From Pseudomonas xantholysinigenes (GTDB lineage: Bacteria; Pseudomonadota; Gammaproteobacteria; Pseudomonadales; Pseudomonadaceae): a DNA stretch of 64,000 bases. Shown in pieces: positions 1 to 8,105 of this stretch. The translations under genes and the position numbers were made by a program. The notes under the pieces were generated by a model. That model saw only the letters and a program-made list of their open reading frames with translations. It was not told where the DNA came from and did no database searches. Position 1 is the first letter of the stretch; the number at the start of each line of letters is the position of its first letter. Location: assembly GCF_014268885.2 (NCBI RefSeq), contig NZ_CP077095.1:4061001-4125000 (forward strand). The letters run 5' to 3'.

Positions 1-1
1 C

Positions 2-13
2 GGCAACCGCTGA
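2..13 (+). CDS. 3' end of an upstream gene (last codons and TGA stop)
   Basis: The first bases can be read as the last codons of a gene ending in Gly-Asn-Arg and a TGA stop at 11-13, just before the ribosome site of the VWA gene. Genes for VWA proteins of this type often follow a MoxR-type AAA ATPase, so that is the likely identity. Four codons cannot prove it. Confidence 0.35.
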   Translation, partial: GNR

Positions 14-26
14 CAGGAGCCGGGCC

Positions 27-1205
27 ATGCTGCTCAACCTGTTCAATGAAATGCGCGCGGCCAAGGTGCCGGTGTCGGTGCGCGAACTGCTCGACCTGCA
101 CCACGCCCTGCAAAAGGGCGTGGTGTTCGCCGACATGGACGCCTTCTACTACCTGGCCCGCGCCATCCTGGTGAAGGACGAACGCCACTTCGACAAGTTC
201 GACCGGGCGTTCGCCGCCTACTTCAAGGGCCTGGAAAACCTCGACCGGCATATCGAGGCGCTGATCCCCGACGAGTGGCTGCGCAAGGAGTTCGAGCGCT
301 CGCTCACCGACGAGGAACGCGCGCAGATCCAGTCCCTGGGCGGGCTGGACAAGCTGATCGAGGAGTTCAAGAAGCGCCTCGAGGAGCAGAAGGAACGCCA
401 CGCCGGCGGCAACAAGTGGATCGGCACCGGCGGCACCAGCCCGTTCGGCTCGGGCGGTTTCAACCCCGAGGGCATCCGCGTCGGCGAGGCCGGCAAGCGC
501 CAGGGCAAGGCGGTGAAGGTGTGGGACCAGCGCGAGTACAAGAACCTCGACGACCAGGTCGAACTGGGCACGCGCAACATCAAGCTGGCCCTGCGCCGCC
601 TGCGCAAGTTCGCCCGCGAAGGCGCCGCCGAGGAGCTGGACATCGACGGCACCATCGACCACACCGCCCGTGACGCGGGGCTGCTGAACATCCAGATGCG
701 CCCCGAGCGGCGCAACACGGTCAAGCTGCTGTTGCTGTTCGACATCGGCGGCTCGATGGACGCCCATGTGAAGGTGTGCGAGGAACTGTTCTCGGCCTGC
801 AAGACCGAGTTCAAGCACCTGGAGTACTACTACTTCCACAACTTCATCTACGAGTCGGTGTGGAAGAACAACCTGCGCCGCACCTCGGAGCGCTTCTCCA
901 CCTTCGACCTGCTGCACAAGTACGGCGACGACTACAAGGTGGTGTTCGTCGGCGACGCGGCCATGGCGCCCTACGAGATCACCCAGCCGGGCGGCAGCGT
1001 CGAGCACTGGAACGAAGAAGCCGGGTACGTGTGGATGCAGCGCTTCATGGAGAAGTTCAGGAAGATCATCTGGATCAACCCGTACCCCAAACAGGCCTGG
1101 GACTACACCGCCTCGACCCATCTGGTGCGAGACCTGATCGAGGACAGGATGTTTCCGCTGACCTTGCAGGGGTTGGAAGACGGGATGCGTTACCTGTCCA
1201 AGTGA
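27..1205 (+). CDS. VWA domain-containing protein (CoxE-like)
   Basis: A 392-residue cytoplasmic protein. The C-terminal half, from about residue 232, is a von Willebrand factor A domain of the CoxE-like/DUF58 kind, entered through a hydrophobic strand and the metal-site motif D239-I-G-G-S-M. The canonical MIDAS motif is DxSxS, so its first serine is glycine here. The N-terminal half is charged and helical, with a K/E-rich stretch (about 115-130) and a glycine-rich linker (about 130-155). AGGAG at 15-19 sets the ATG. Such proteins usually work with a MoxR-type AAA+ ATPase in metal-cofactor insertion or complex maturation. That role is family knowledge, and the target is unknown. Confidence 0.85.
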   Translation: MLLNLFNEMRAAKVPVSVRELLDLHHALQKGVVFADMDAFYYLARAILVKDERHFDKFDRAFAAYFKGLENLDRHIEALIPDEWLRKEFERSLTDEERAQIQSLGGLDKLIEEFKKRLEEQKERHAGGNKWIGTGGTSPFGSGGFNPEGIRVGEAGKRQGKAVKVWDQREYKNLDDQVELGTRNIKLALRRLRKFAREGAAEELDIDGTIDHTARDAGLLNIQMRPERRNTVKLLLLFDIGGSMDAHVKVCEELFSACKTEFKHLEYYYFHNFIYESVWKNNLRRTSERFSTFDLLHKYGDDYKVVFVGDAAMAPYEITQPGGSVEHWNEEAGYVWMQRFMEKFRKIIWINPYPKQAWDYTASTHLVRDLIEDRMFPLTLQGLEDGMRYLSK

Positions 1206-1215
1206 TATCGCCTTG

Positions 1216-1235
1216 TTCGCGGGTTTACCCGCGAA
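1216..1235. repeat. REP palindrome (single)
   Basis: TTCGCGGGT-TT-ACCCGCGAA is the core palindrome of the repetitive extragenic element common in P. putida. It lies between two convergent genes and could also end transcription. Confidence 0.75.
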
Positions 1236-1248
1236 AGGGCCAGCAGCT

Positions 1249-2172
1249 TCACCGCCAACGGTGCAGGTATAGCTGCTGCTCGCGCCAAGCCTCATCCTGC
1301 ACCACCGCCCGAAAGCGCACCGCAGCCCCCGGCATGCACTGCGCCAACTGTGCCAGCGCCAACGGCGTCAACGCCCCCAGCCGTGGATACCCACCGATCG
1401 TCTGCCGGTCATTGAGCAACACGATCGGCTGCCCATCCGGCGGCACCTGCACGGCGCCTAGCGGAATCCCCTCGGAGATCATCGGTGCGCCCTGGTAGAC
1501 CAGTTGCGGCCCAAGCAGGCGAATACCCATGCGGTCAGCACGGCTGTCCAGCGTCCAGTCACGGTTGAACGCCTCGAACAGGCTGGTGCCACCGAAATCG
1601 CCGATCTGCGCGCCCATCACCAGATCCAATACCGGTTTCTCGGCATACACCGGCCGCAGCGCTTCGGGCACGTGGGAGCGGGTTTGCCCCGCGATGGCCC
1701 CGGCAGCATGCAGTACCTCCCCTTTCAGCAGCGCCCGGCCCTGGCCGTCTAAACCACCCAGTTCTTCCCGTACCACGGTGGAACAACTCCCCAGCACCGA
1801 CTCGCCCACGAAGCCGCCCGGCACCGCCAGGTAAGCACGTATCCCTTGGCGAGGCTGACGCAGCGCCAGGCGCTGGCCCTTGCCCAGGTTGAAGCTTGTC
1901 CAGGGCGCCACAGCCTGCCCGTCGACCTGCGCATCCAGGTCGGCTCCGGCCAGCGCCATCACGCAGTCCTGCTCGGCGACCACGCTGAAGCCGCCAAGCG
2001 CGACCTCAACCACGGCGCTGTCCAGGGCATTGCCCAGCAACCAGTTGGCCCAGCGCATCGCCACCCAGTCCAGCGCGCCGCCCTGGGTCACGCCCAGGTG
2101 GCGCACACCGAAACGCCCGGCATCCTGCAACAGGCACAGCGCGGTGCTGGCCTCGACTCTCAATTGGCTCAT
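1249..2172 (-). CDS. pxpC: 5-oxoprolinase subunit PxpC (biotin-dependent carboxyltransferase-like)
   Basis: A 307-residue protein of the AHS2/KipA (YbgK) family. With PxpA and PxpB it forms the ATP-dependent prokaryotic 5-oxoprolinase that opens 5-oxo-L-proline to L-glutamate. Recognisable family segments are the N-terminal 'DAGRFGVRHLGVTQGGALD' and 'NDRQTIGGYPRLG' near residue 255. Its ATG overlaps the pxpB stop codon by four bases (ATGA), so the two are translationally coupled. It is the last gene of the operon MFS-pxpA-pxpB-pxpC. The family was formerly named allophanate hydrolase subunit 2; the clustering with pxpA and pxpB supports the oxoprolinase assignment. Confidence 0.92.
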   Translation of the reverse strand: MSQLRVEASTALCLLQDAGRFGVRHLGVTQGGALDWVAMRWANWLLGNALDSAVVEVALGGFSVVAEQDCVMALAGADLDAQVDGQAVAPWTSFNLGKGQRLALRQPRQGIRAYLAVPGGFVGESVLGSCSTVVREELGGLDGQGRALLKGEVLHAAGAIAGQTRSHVPEALRPVYAEKPVLDLVMGAQIGDFGGTSLFEAFNRDWTLDSRADRMGIRLLGPQLVYQGAPMISEGIPLGAVQVPPDGQPIVLLNDRQTIGGYPRLGALTPLALAQLAQCMPGAAVRFRAVVQDEAWREQQLYLHRWR

Positions 2173-2864
2173 GCCTGGGCCTCCAGCGGGCTGTCGTCAC
2201 CACCCAGGTTGATGAATTCGGCCCGCTCGACGGCCACGAAACGCACCCGATCGCCAGGCTGCAGCAGGCTGTAACCCTCGCGTTCGCGGTCGAACAGGCG
2301 CACCGGTGTGCGACCAATCAGGTTCCAGCCGCCCGGCGACACGGCCGGATAGGCGGCCGTCTGGCGCTCGGCGATGCCAACGCTGCCCGCCGCCACGCGC
2401 TTGCGCGGAGTGCTCAGGCGCGGCGTGGCCAGGCGTTCGTCGACCAGGCCCATGAAGCCGAAGCCCGGCGCGAACCCCAGGGCGAACACCGGGTAGTCGC
2501 GGCCACAATGCAGACAGATCACCTCGGCCTCGCTCATCCCGCCGCGCGCGGCCAGCACCGGCAGCTCGGGGCCGACACTGGCGTGGTACCACACCGGGAT
2601 TTCGTGCCGGCGCCCGGCCTGGCCGGCATCCGGCCGCAGCCCCTCCAGCGCCTGCAGGATGCGTTGACGCGCCTCGCCCGGCGCCAGGTCGAACTGCACC
2701 ATCAGCGTGGTGTAGGACGGCACCAGGTCGATCAACTGCTGGCCGAACGCATCCCGCAAGCGCTGGCTGGCGGCGAGGACCCACGGCATGTTGCCTTCAT
2801 CGATGGCATCGAACAGCCGCACCATCAGGCTGTCGATGGCCACCACCTCGATACGTGGCGTCAT
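2169..2864 (-). CDS. pxpB: 5-oxoprolinase subunit PxpB
   Basis: A 231-residue AHS1/KipI (YbgJ) family protein and second subunit of the 5-oxoprolinase complex. Typical family segments are '[16 protein letters not shown]', '[16 protein letters not shown]' and '[18 protein letters not shown]'. The open frame runs further upstream, but that part is a shadow of pxpA. The ATG at 2864 overlaps the pxpA stop (ATGA) and gives the usual family length, so I chose it. The stop overlaps the pxpC start in the same way, which gives tight equimolar coupling of the three subunits. Confidence 0.93.
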   Translation of the reverse strand: MTPRIEVVAIDSLMVRLFDAIDEGNMPWVLAASQRLRDAFGQQLIDLVPSYTTLMVQFDLAPGEARQRILQALEGLRPDAGQAGRRHEIPVWYHASVGPELPVLAARGGMSEAEVICLHCGRDYPVFALGFAPGFGFMGLVDERLATPRLSTPRKRVAAGSVGIAERQTAAYPAVSPGGWNLIGRTPVRLFDREREGYSLLQPGDRVRFVAVERAEFINLGGDDSPLEAQA

Positions 2865-3613
2865 GCTTGCTCCAGCGCATCCAGGGCCTGGCGGATCTGG
2901 CGCACGGCGGCTACCGAGCCGTCGTTGTCGCCGTGCACGCACAGGGTGCTGGCGCTCAAGCGCACATCGCTGCCGTCGTCCGCCACCAGGGCCTCGCCCT
3001 TGGCCAGGCGCAAGGCCTGCTCGACCACCAGGGCCGGATCGTGGTGCACAGCGTTGGGCAGGCGCCGCGACATCAGGTGGCCGCTGGCGGTGTAGCCACG
3101 GTCGGCGAAAGCCTCGAACCACAGCGGCACGCCGATTTCGTCGCCCAGGGCCTGGGCGGCGCGGTCGTCGGCAGTGGCCATCAGCATCAACGGCAGGCCG
3201 CTGTCGAACGCCGCCACTGCTTCGAGCACGGTGCGCAGGATGTCCGGGTTGGCCATCATGTCGTTGTACAGCGCGCCGTGCGGCTTGACGTAGGCCACCC
3301 GGCCACCGAGCACCTTGCAGATGCCGTCCAGGGCACCGATCTGGTAATGCAGCAGGTCGCGGATCTCGTCGCTGCTACAGGCCATGGAACGGCGGCCGAA
3401 ACCCATCAGGTCCGGGTAGGCCGGGTGCGCGCCAATGGCCACCCGGTGCTCCAGGGCCAGGGCCACGGTGCGGCGCATGGTGCCCGGGTCGCCGGCATGG
3501 TAGCCGCAGGCGATGTTGGCGCAGTCGATGAACGGCATGACCTTGGCATCCTGGCCCATGCGCCAGTTGCCGAAGCTCTCGCCCATGTCGCAATTGAGTA
3601 GCAGGCGTTTCAC
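2861..3613 (-). CDS. pxpA: 5-oxoprolinase subunit PxpA (LamB/YcsF family)
   Basis: A LamB/YcsF family protein of about 250 residues. The hallmarks '[14 protein letters not shown]', '[20 protein letters not shown]', '[15 protein letters not shown]' and '[12 protein letters not shown]' carry the conserved Asp, His and Lys residues of this TIM-like fold. I prefer the GTG at 3613, because AGGAG sits eight bases upstream and family proteins begin directly at the 'LLLNCD' strand. An ATG at 3640 in the same frame is possible and would add nine residues. The gene starts a few tens of bases after the MFS transporter stop and overlaps pxpB by four bases. Confidence 0.9.
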   Translation of the reverse strand: MKRLLLNCDMGESFGNWRMGQDAKVMPFIDCANIACGYHAGDPGTMRRTVALALEHRVAIGAHPAYPDLMGFGRRSMACSSDEIRDLLHYQIGALDGICKVLGGRVAYVKPHGALYNDMMANPDILRTVLEAVAAFDSGLPLMLMATADDRAAQALGDEIGVPLWFEAFADRGYTASGHLMSRRLPNAVHHDPALVVEQALRLAKGEALVADDGSDVRLSASTLCVHGDNDGSVAAVRQIRQALDALEQA

Positions 3614-3650
3614 TTCGCGGGCTCCTGTTTCGATGTTCATGCTGCCTACC

Positions 3651-4937
3651 TTAGCGCGCCTGGAGTTGTTTGCCGCGGGTTTCCGGCAGGCTCAGCGCCG
3701 CCAGGATCACCACGCCGTAGGACACCGCGGCGAAGGCACCGATCCCCAGGCCCAGCGGAATCTTTTCACCCAGCAGGCCGATCAGCAACGGGAACATCGC
3801 CGCGATGACCTTGCCGATGTTGTAGCAGAAGCCCTGCCCCGAGCCGCGCACCCGGGTGGGGAACAGTTCGGTGAGGAACGACCCCATGCCACTGAAGATG
3901 CCCGAGGCGAAGAAGCCCAATGGGAAGCCCAGCCACAGCATCACGTTGTCGCTGACCGGCATCTGTGTATAGAGCAGCACGATGACGAACGAGCCCACGG
4001 CGAACAGGATGAAGTTCTTCTTGCGCCCCAGCAGGTCGCACAGGTAGGCGCTGACCACATAGCCGATGTAGGAACCGACGATGACCATCGCCAGGTAGCC
4101 GCCGGTGCCCAGCACGCTCAAACCGCGTTCGTTCTTGAGGAAGGTCGGCAGCCACGAGGTGATGGCGTAGTAGCCGCCCAGCGCGCCGGTGGTCAGCAGC
4201 GAGGCGCGGATCGTGGTCCAGAGCATGCCCGGGGCGAAGATCTCGTAGAAGTGCGACGGAACCTCGGCGCTTTCGGCGGCCTTGGCCTCGCGGTACACCT
4301 CCGGGTCCTTGACCAGGCGGCGGACGAAAATCACGAAGAGCGCCGGCAACAACCCGAGCAGGAACAGCGCGCGCCAGGCCTGTTCGGGCGGCAGCCAAGT
4401 GAACAGCAGCGCATAGAGGATCGCGGTCAGGCCCCAGCCAATGGCCCAGCCCGACTGCACCATGCCCACCGCCTTGCCGCGGTCCTGGGCACGGATCACC
4501 TCGCCGATCAGCACCGCCCCGGCGGTCCATTCGCCACCGAAGCCGAAGCCCATCAGGGTGCGGGCGATCAGCAACTGCTCGTAGCTCTGGGCGAAGCCGC
4601 AGAGGAAGGTGAAGAAGGCGAACCACAGCACGGTCAGTTGCAGGGTGCGCACCCGACCGATGCGGTCGGAGAGAATCCCGGCGATCCAGCCGCCCAGGGC
4701 CGAGGCGATCAAGGTGCTGGTGTGAATCAACCCGGCCTCGGCGGTGGTGATGCCCCAGAGCATGATCAGGGTGGGGATGACGAAACTCAGCATCTGGGTG
4801 TCCATGCCGTCCAGGCCGTAGCCGATCTTGCAGCTCCAGAAGGTGCGGCGTTGCTGGGAGTCGATGTCGCGATACCAGGCGAAGGGGCCGCTCGAAGATC
4901 GGGCGGGGGCCTGCTGCTGCACGCCGGTCGGGTTCAT
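3651..4937 (-). CDS. MFS transporter, probable 5-oxoproline or related carboxylate importer
   Basis: A 428-residue major facilitator with about 12 membrane segments. '[20 protein letters not shown]' forms TM1, and the loop 2-3 signature '[16 protein letters not shown]' follows; the style is that of aromatic-acid/sugar-acid symporters. The reading frame extends upstream to 5591, but that part is antisense to the LysR gene. The ATG at 4937 matches the family N-terminus. It is the first gene of the unit that continues with pxpA ten or so bases later, so its substrate is probably 5-oxoproline or a related acid. The substrate is inferred from context only. Confidence 0.82.
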   Translation of the reverse strand: MNPTGVQQQAPARSSSGPFAWYRDIDSQQRRTFWSCKIGYGLDGMDTQMLSFVIPTLIMLWGITTAEAGLIHTSTLIASALGGWIAGILSDRIGRVRTLQLTVLWFAFFTFLCGFAQSYEQLLIARTLMGFGFGGEWTAGAVLIGEVIRAQDRGKAVGMVQSGWAIGWGLTAILYALLFTWLPPEQAWRALFLLGLLPALFVIFVRRLVKDPEVYREAKAAESAEVPSHFYEIFAPGMLWTTIRASLLTTGALGGYYAITSWLPTFLKNERGLSVLGTGGYLAMVIVGSYIGYVVSAYLCDLLGRKKNFILFAVGSFVIVLLYTQMPVSDNVMLWLGFPLGFFASGIFSGMGSFLTELFPTRVRGSGQGFCYNIGKVIAAMFPLLIGLLGEKIPLGLGIGAFAAVSYGVVILAALSLPETRGKQLQAR

Positions 4938-5066
4938 GATTGCCTCGGCTTGTTGGTATTGTTCTACGGGCGACGTCGGGGTCGCGGCCTGGACGCCATG
5001 TTCGAAGGCCGCAGCCCTGGCCGTCCAACGAGAAAAACCGCCGGTCTGGAACAAGAAAAACTGATC

Positions 5067-5978
5067 ATGAACCTTCGATTCCTCGAAACCTTCGTCTGGG
5101 TCGCCCGGCTCAAAAGCTTTCGCCTCACGGCCGAGAAGCTGTTCACCACCCAGGCGTCGGTGTCCAGCCGTATCGCCGCGCTGGAGGCCGACCTGGGGGT
5201 CAAGCTGCTGCTGCGCGACTCGCGCGGCGTCAGCCTGACGCCCGAGGGCGGCAAGGTGCTGGAATACGCCGAGCGCATGCTCGACACGGCCAAGGCCATG
5301 AAACAGTCGCTGGACAGCGACCGGGCCAAGACCGGGCGCATCCGCCTGGGGGTGATGGACACCGTCATCCATACCTGGATGAGCGCGCTGGTGGCCGACC
5401 TGGGTGAACGCTACCCACAGATCGAGATCGAGCTGGTGGCCGACACCGCGCTGAACCTGCGCGAGCAGCTGCAAAAGGGCTTTCTCGATGTGATCCTGCA
5501 GACCGACCTGCTGCGCGAGCAATCGATCCGCAGCCTGGACCTGGCCCGCTACCCCATGGGCTGGCTGGTCGCCACCGGCTCGCCGCAACATCGCGCCTAC
5601 GCCTCCCTGGCGGACCTAGCCCGTGAGCGGATCGTCACCTTCTCGAAGAATTCCCGACCGCACCAGGAAGTACTCAGCCTGTTGCAAGGCGCTGGGGCTG
5701 ATGCGCCGCGGTTGAACTGCGTGAACTCGGTGGCGGCGATCACCCGGCTGTTGCGCGATGGCTTCGGTATCGGCGCCCTGCCGCCAGCCCTGGTGGACGG
5801 CGAATTGAGCCGTGGCGAACTGGTGTTGCTCGCCGGCCTGCAACCGCCGCCAAGCCTGGAGCTGGTGGTGGCCTGGCAGACCGGGGTAGCGCTGGTGGAC
5901 GAGGTGGTGGGGGTTTGTCGGCAGGTGCTGGAGCGCTATGCGCGGGATGTGGGTGAGCAGCGGATTGTGTTGGTCTGA
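5067..5978 (+). CDS. LysR-family transcriptional regulator
   Basis: A 303-residue LysR regulator. The N-terminal winged helix-turn-helix covers about residues 1-60 ('LKSFRLTAEKLFTTQASVSSRIAALEADLG' region), and a periplasmic-binding-protein-like effector domain follows. It is divergent from the MFS-pxpABC operon across 129 bases, the usual arrangement for a LysR activator and its target. Hence it probably controls 5-oxoproline uptake and hydrolysis. The ATG at 5067 begins exactly at the family consensus 'MNLRFLETFV', and the longer upstream frame is a shadow. Confidence 0.88.
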   Translation: MNLRFLETFVWVARLKSFRLTAEKLFTTQASVSSRIAALEADLGVKLLLRDSRGVSLTPEGGKVLEYAERMLDTAKAMKQSLDSDRAKTGRIRLGVMDTVIHTWMSALVADLGERYPQIEIELVADTALNLREQLQKGFLDVILQTDLLREQSIRSLDLARYPMGWLVATGSPQHRAYASLADLARERIVTFSKNSRPHQEVLSLLQGAGADAPRLNCVNSVAAITRLLRDGFGIGALPPALVDGELSRGELVLLAGLQPPPSLELVVAWQTGVALVDEVVGVCRQVLERYARDVGEQRIVLV

Positions 5979-5985
5979 AGGCTTC

Positions 5986-6054
5986 TTCGCGGGTAAACCC
6001 GCTCCCACAGGTACAAAACAGCAGTAAACCTGTGGGAGCGGGTTCACCCGCGAA
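5986..6054. repeat. REP doublet (inverted pair, REPIN-like)
   Basis: Two inverted copies of the REP consensus (TTCGCGGG..CCCGCTCCCACAGG) are separated by about 15 bases and together form a long hairpin between the convergent LysR and DUF2937 genes. Confidence 0.8.
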
Positions 6055-6074
6055 AAGGCCCGAGCAGGCGACGC

Positions 6075-6596
6075 TTAACGCCAGCTCTCTTTGACCGCCT
6101 TGCGCCGCCCGCCGAGGATCACCCAACCCACTAGCAACAATAGGCTCTCGACCACGAACGCCAGCACGAAGCCGGCGCCAATGCCCCAGCCGATCGCTTC
6201 GGGCACCAGCAGAATTTGGTAGCTGTAGCCCTTGAGCGTCTCGTCGCGCAACGTCGGTTCCGGCTGCACCAGCACGTGCCAGGTGCGGCTCAGCCACGAG
6301 CCCTGCAGGGCCTGCCATTCATGCTCCAGCGCCTGGTTGCGGATCAACAGGCTGTCGATGCTGTTGGCATCGCTGTTGAAGACCGGGTCGTCACTGCTGC
6401 GGTAGTGCCGCACCAGCGCCTGCAGGTCGCCATTGAAGAAACGTTGCGCGGTCTGGCGGAAACCATCGAGCGCCTGGCGCGACTCGAGCAGGTGCGCCTC
6501 GACCCGCTGGCTGTAGTCCTTGACCAGCCCGGGCACCTGGATACCGGCCAGCAGGCCGAAGGTGAACAAAAGCAAGCGCAGGTAACTTCTGAACAT
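6075..6596 (-). CDS. DUF2937 family membrane protein
   Basis: A 173-residue inner-membrane protein with one N-terminal segment (about residues 5-22) and one C-terminal segment (about 135-160), separated by a roughly 110-residue helical region predicted outside the membrane. The pattern fits DUF2937, whose function is unknown. It lies nine bases after the amidotransferase gene on the same strand, so the three genes from 7905 down to 6075 look like one operon. Confidence 0.8.
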   Translation of the reverse strand: MFRSYLRLLLFTFGLLAGIQVPGLVKDYSQRVEAHLLESRQALDGFRQTAQRFFNGDLQALVRHYRSSDDPVFNSDANSIDSLLIRNQALEHEWQALQGSWLSRTWHVLVQPEPTLRDETLKGYSYQILLVPEAIGWGIGAGFVLAFVVESLLLLVGWVILGGRRKAVKESWR

Positions 6597-6605
6597 GCCG
6601 GGTCC

Positions 6606-7379
6606 TTAGCTCTGCCCGTGGGCGACGCACTCACCGTGACGCCACAGGGCCCATTGCCCCGGCGCGTAGCGCTGCCAGGTCTCGTTCTCGGTCAAGGCCT
6701 CGGTGGCGATCACCGTGACCACATCATTGGGGGTGGTTTCGGTATGAAAGTCGACGATCAGGTCGACATCCTTCAGGCGTGCCGGGCCAAACGGCGCGCG
6801 GCGGGTGATGTGCACCAGCTTGGTCGAGCAGAAGCAGAACAGCCAGTCGCCATCGCTGAGTAGGCAGTTGAACACGCCCTTGCCGCGGTACTCGGCGCAA
6901 GCCTCGACCAGTACCGGCAGCAGTTGCTCGACCTCGACCGGTTCCGGGAAGGCTTCGCGCACGCGGTTGAGCAGGTCGCAGAACGCGGCCTCGCTGTCGG
7001 TGTCGCCAATCGGCCGGTAGAAGGTGCGCCGGCCGCTGAAATCGCCCAGCTGGCCGTTGTGCGCGAAGCACCAGTTGCGTCCCCACAGCTCGCGCACGAA
7101 CGGGTGGGTGTTGGACAGGCAGACCTTGCCGACGTTGGCCTGGCGGATATGGCCAATGACCACTTCGCTCTTGATCGGGTAGCGCTGCACCAGGTTGGCC
7201 ACTTCCGACTCGCTGCTCGCCGCCGGGTCCTGGAACAGGCGCAGGCCACGGCCTTCGTAGAAGCCGATGCCCCAACCGTCGCGGTGCGGCCCGGTGCGGC
7301 CACCACGCTGCATCAGGCCGGTGAAGCTGAAGACGATGTCGGTGGGGACGTTGGCGCTCATACCCAGCAGTTCGCACAT
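6606..7379 (-). CDS. Class II glutamine amidotransferase (YafJ family)
   Basis: A 257-residue Ntn-hydrolase amidotransferase. Cys2 follows the initiator Met ('[10 protein letters not shown]') and becomes the N-terminal nucleophile after Met removal. '[12 protein letters not shown]', 'GHIRQANVG', '[25 protein letters not shown]' and '[13 protein letters not shown]' are the class II glutaminase pocket. No synthase domain is attached, as in E. coli YafJ, so the ammonia acceptor is unknown. It probably shares a transcript with its neighbours on both sides (gaps of 9 and 16 bases). Confidence 0.9.
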   Translation of the reverse strand: MCELLGMSANVPTDIVFSFTGLMQRGGRTGPHRDGWGIGFYEGRGLRLFQDPAASSESEVANLVQRYPIKSEVVIGHIRQANVGKVCLSNTHPFVRELWGRNWCFAHNGQLGDFSGRRTFYRPIGDTDSEAAFCDLLNRVREAFPEPVEVEQLLPVLVEACAEYRGKGVFNCLLSDGDWLFCFCSTKLVHITRRAPFGPARLKDVDLIVDFHTETTPNDVVTVIATEALTENETWQRYAPGQWALWRHGECVAHGQS

Positions 7380-7395
7380 GTTCGCGGCTCCAGGC

Positions 7396-7905
7396 TTACA
7401 GACGTGGCTCGACCCGGCCCTGGCCGGGGCCGGCGCGGCGCACCGGGGCGGCTGGCGGCTCGTCGCGGTAGCGGTCCTGGCGGTTGGCGGCCATCGGCGC
7501 CTCGGCCTTGGCCTCGTCGTCGTCCTGCTGCTGGCGTTGGGCCGCGGCCTCGCGCTGGGCGCGACGCTCGCGGGCGCGCTTTTCCAACGGCCAGCGGATC
7601 AGCACGAAGACGATGTACAGGGCAAAGGCGAGCATGCCGTACATGGCCAGGTCCGAAGCGGCGCGCCAGGCGTTGTTGCCGACCTTGAAGGCGACGTCCA
7701 GCGCGGTGATGGCAATGGCCGGGGCGAAGCTTTCCTTGACCGGGTCGACGATGGTCGGGGCAAACAGCAGCACGGCGATGATCACCCGCAACGGCTCACG
7801 CAGCCAGCGCCACATCCAGCCGGTCAGCTTGAAGCCCACCAGCAGGCAGCCCAGGGCGGCAACGGCGTACAGGCCCCAGGCGAGGGTATAGTCGTGTTCG
7901 GTCAT
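7396..7905 (-). CDS. Conserved hypothetical membrane protein
   Basis: A 169-residue protein with about three hydrophobic segments (about residues 8-26, 38-55 and 88-106). A polar C-terminal tail follows from about residue 110, rich in Arg, Gln, Glu and Ala and likely cytoplasmic. I do not recognise a named domain. It is the first gene of the apparent operon with the amidotransferase and DUF2937 genes. Confidence 0.75.
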   Translation of the reverse strand: MTEHDYTLAWGLYAVAALGCLLVGFKLTGWMWRWLREPLRVIIAVLLFAPTIVDPVKESFAPAIAITALDVAFKVGNNAWRAASDLAMYGMLAFALYIVFVLIRWPLEKRARERRAQREAAAQRQQQDDDEAKAEAPMAANRQDRYRDEPPAAPVRRAGPGQGRVEPRL

Positions 7906-7988
7906 GGTGTTCGTGCAAGCCAGGCAAAGAGACGCCTATGATAAACACTTTTCCCGGCGCAGGCGCCCCCCCAGCCTGTCAGGGCCTC

Positions 7989-8068
7989 TTCGCGGGTAAA
8001 CCCGCTCCCACAGGATTTCACCGCTATCAAGGGCAGTGCAATCCTGTGGGAGCGGGCTTGCCCGCGAA
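7989..8068. repeat. REP doublet (inverted pair)
   Basis: REP consensus copies face each other around a spacer of about 25 bases, in the gap between the divergent membrane-protein gene and ptrB. Confidence 0.8.
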
Positions 8069-8105
8069 AGGGCCGGCCCATGCGACCCTAAACAAGAGAC
8101 CTAGC

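Noticed and set aside
3513..5066. Long N-terminal extension of the LysR frame
   Set aside because: It is antisense to pxpA and the MFS gene, and the LysR domain begins exactly at 5067.
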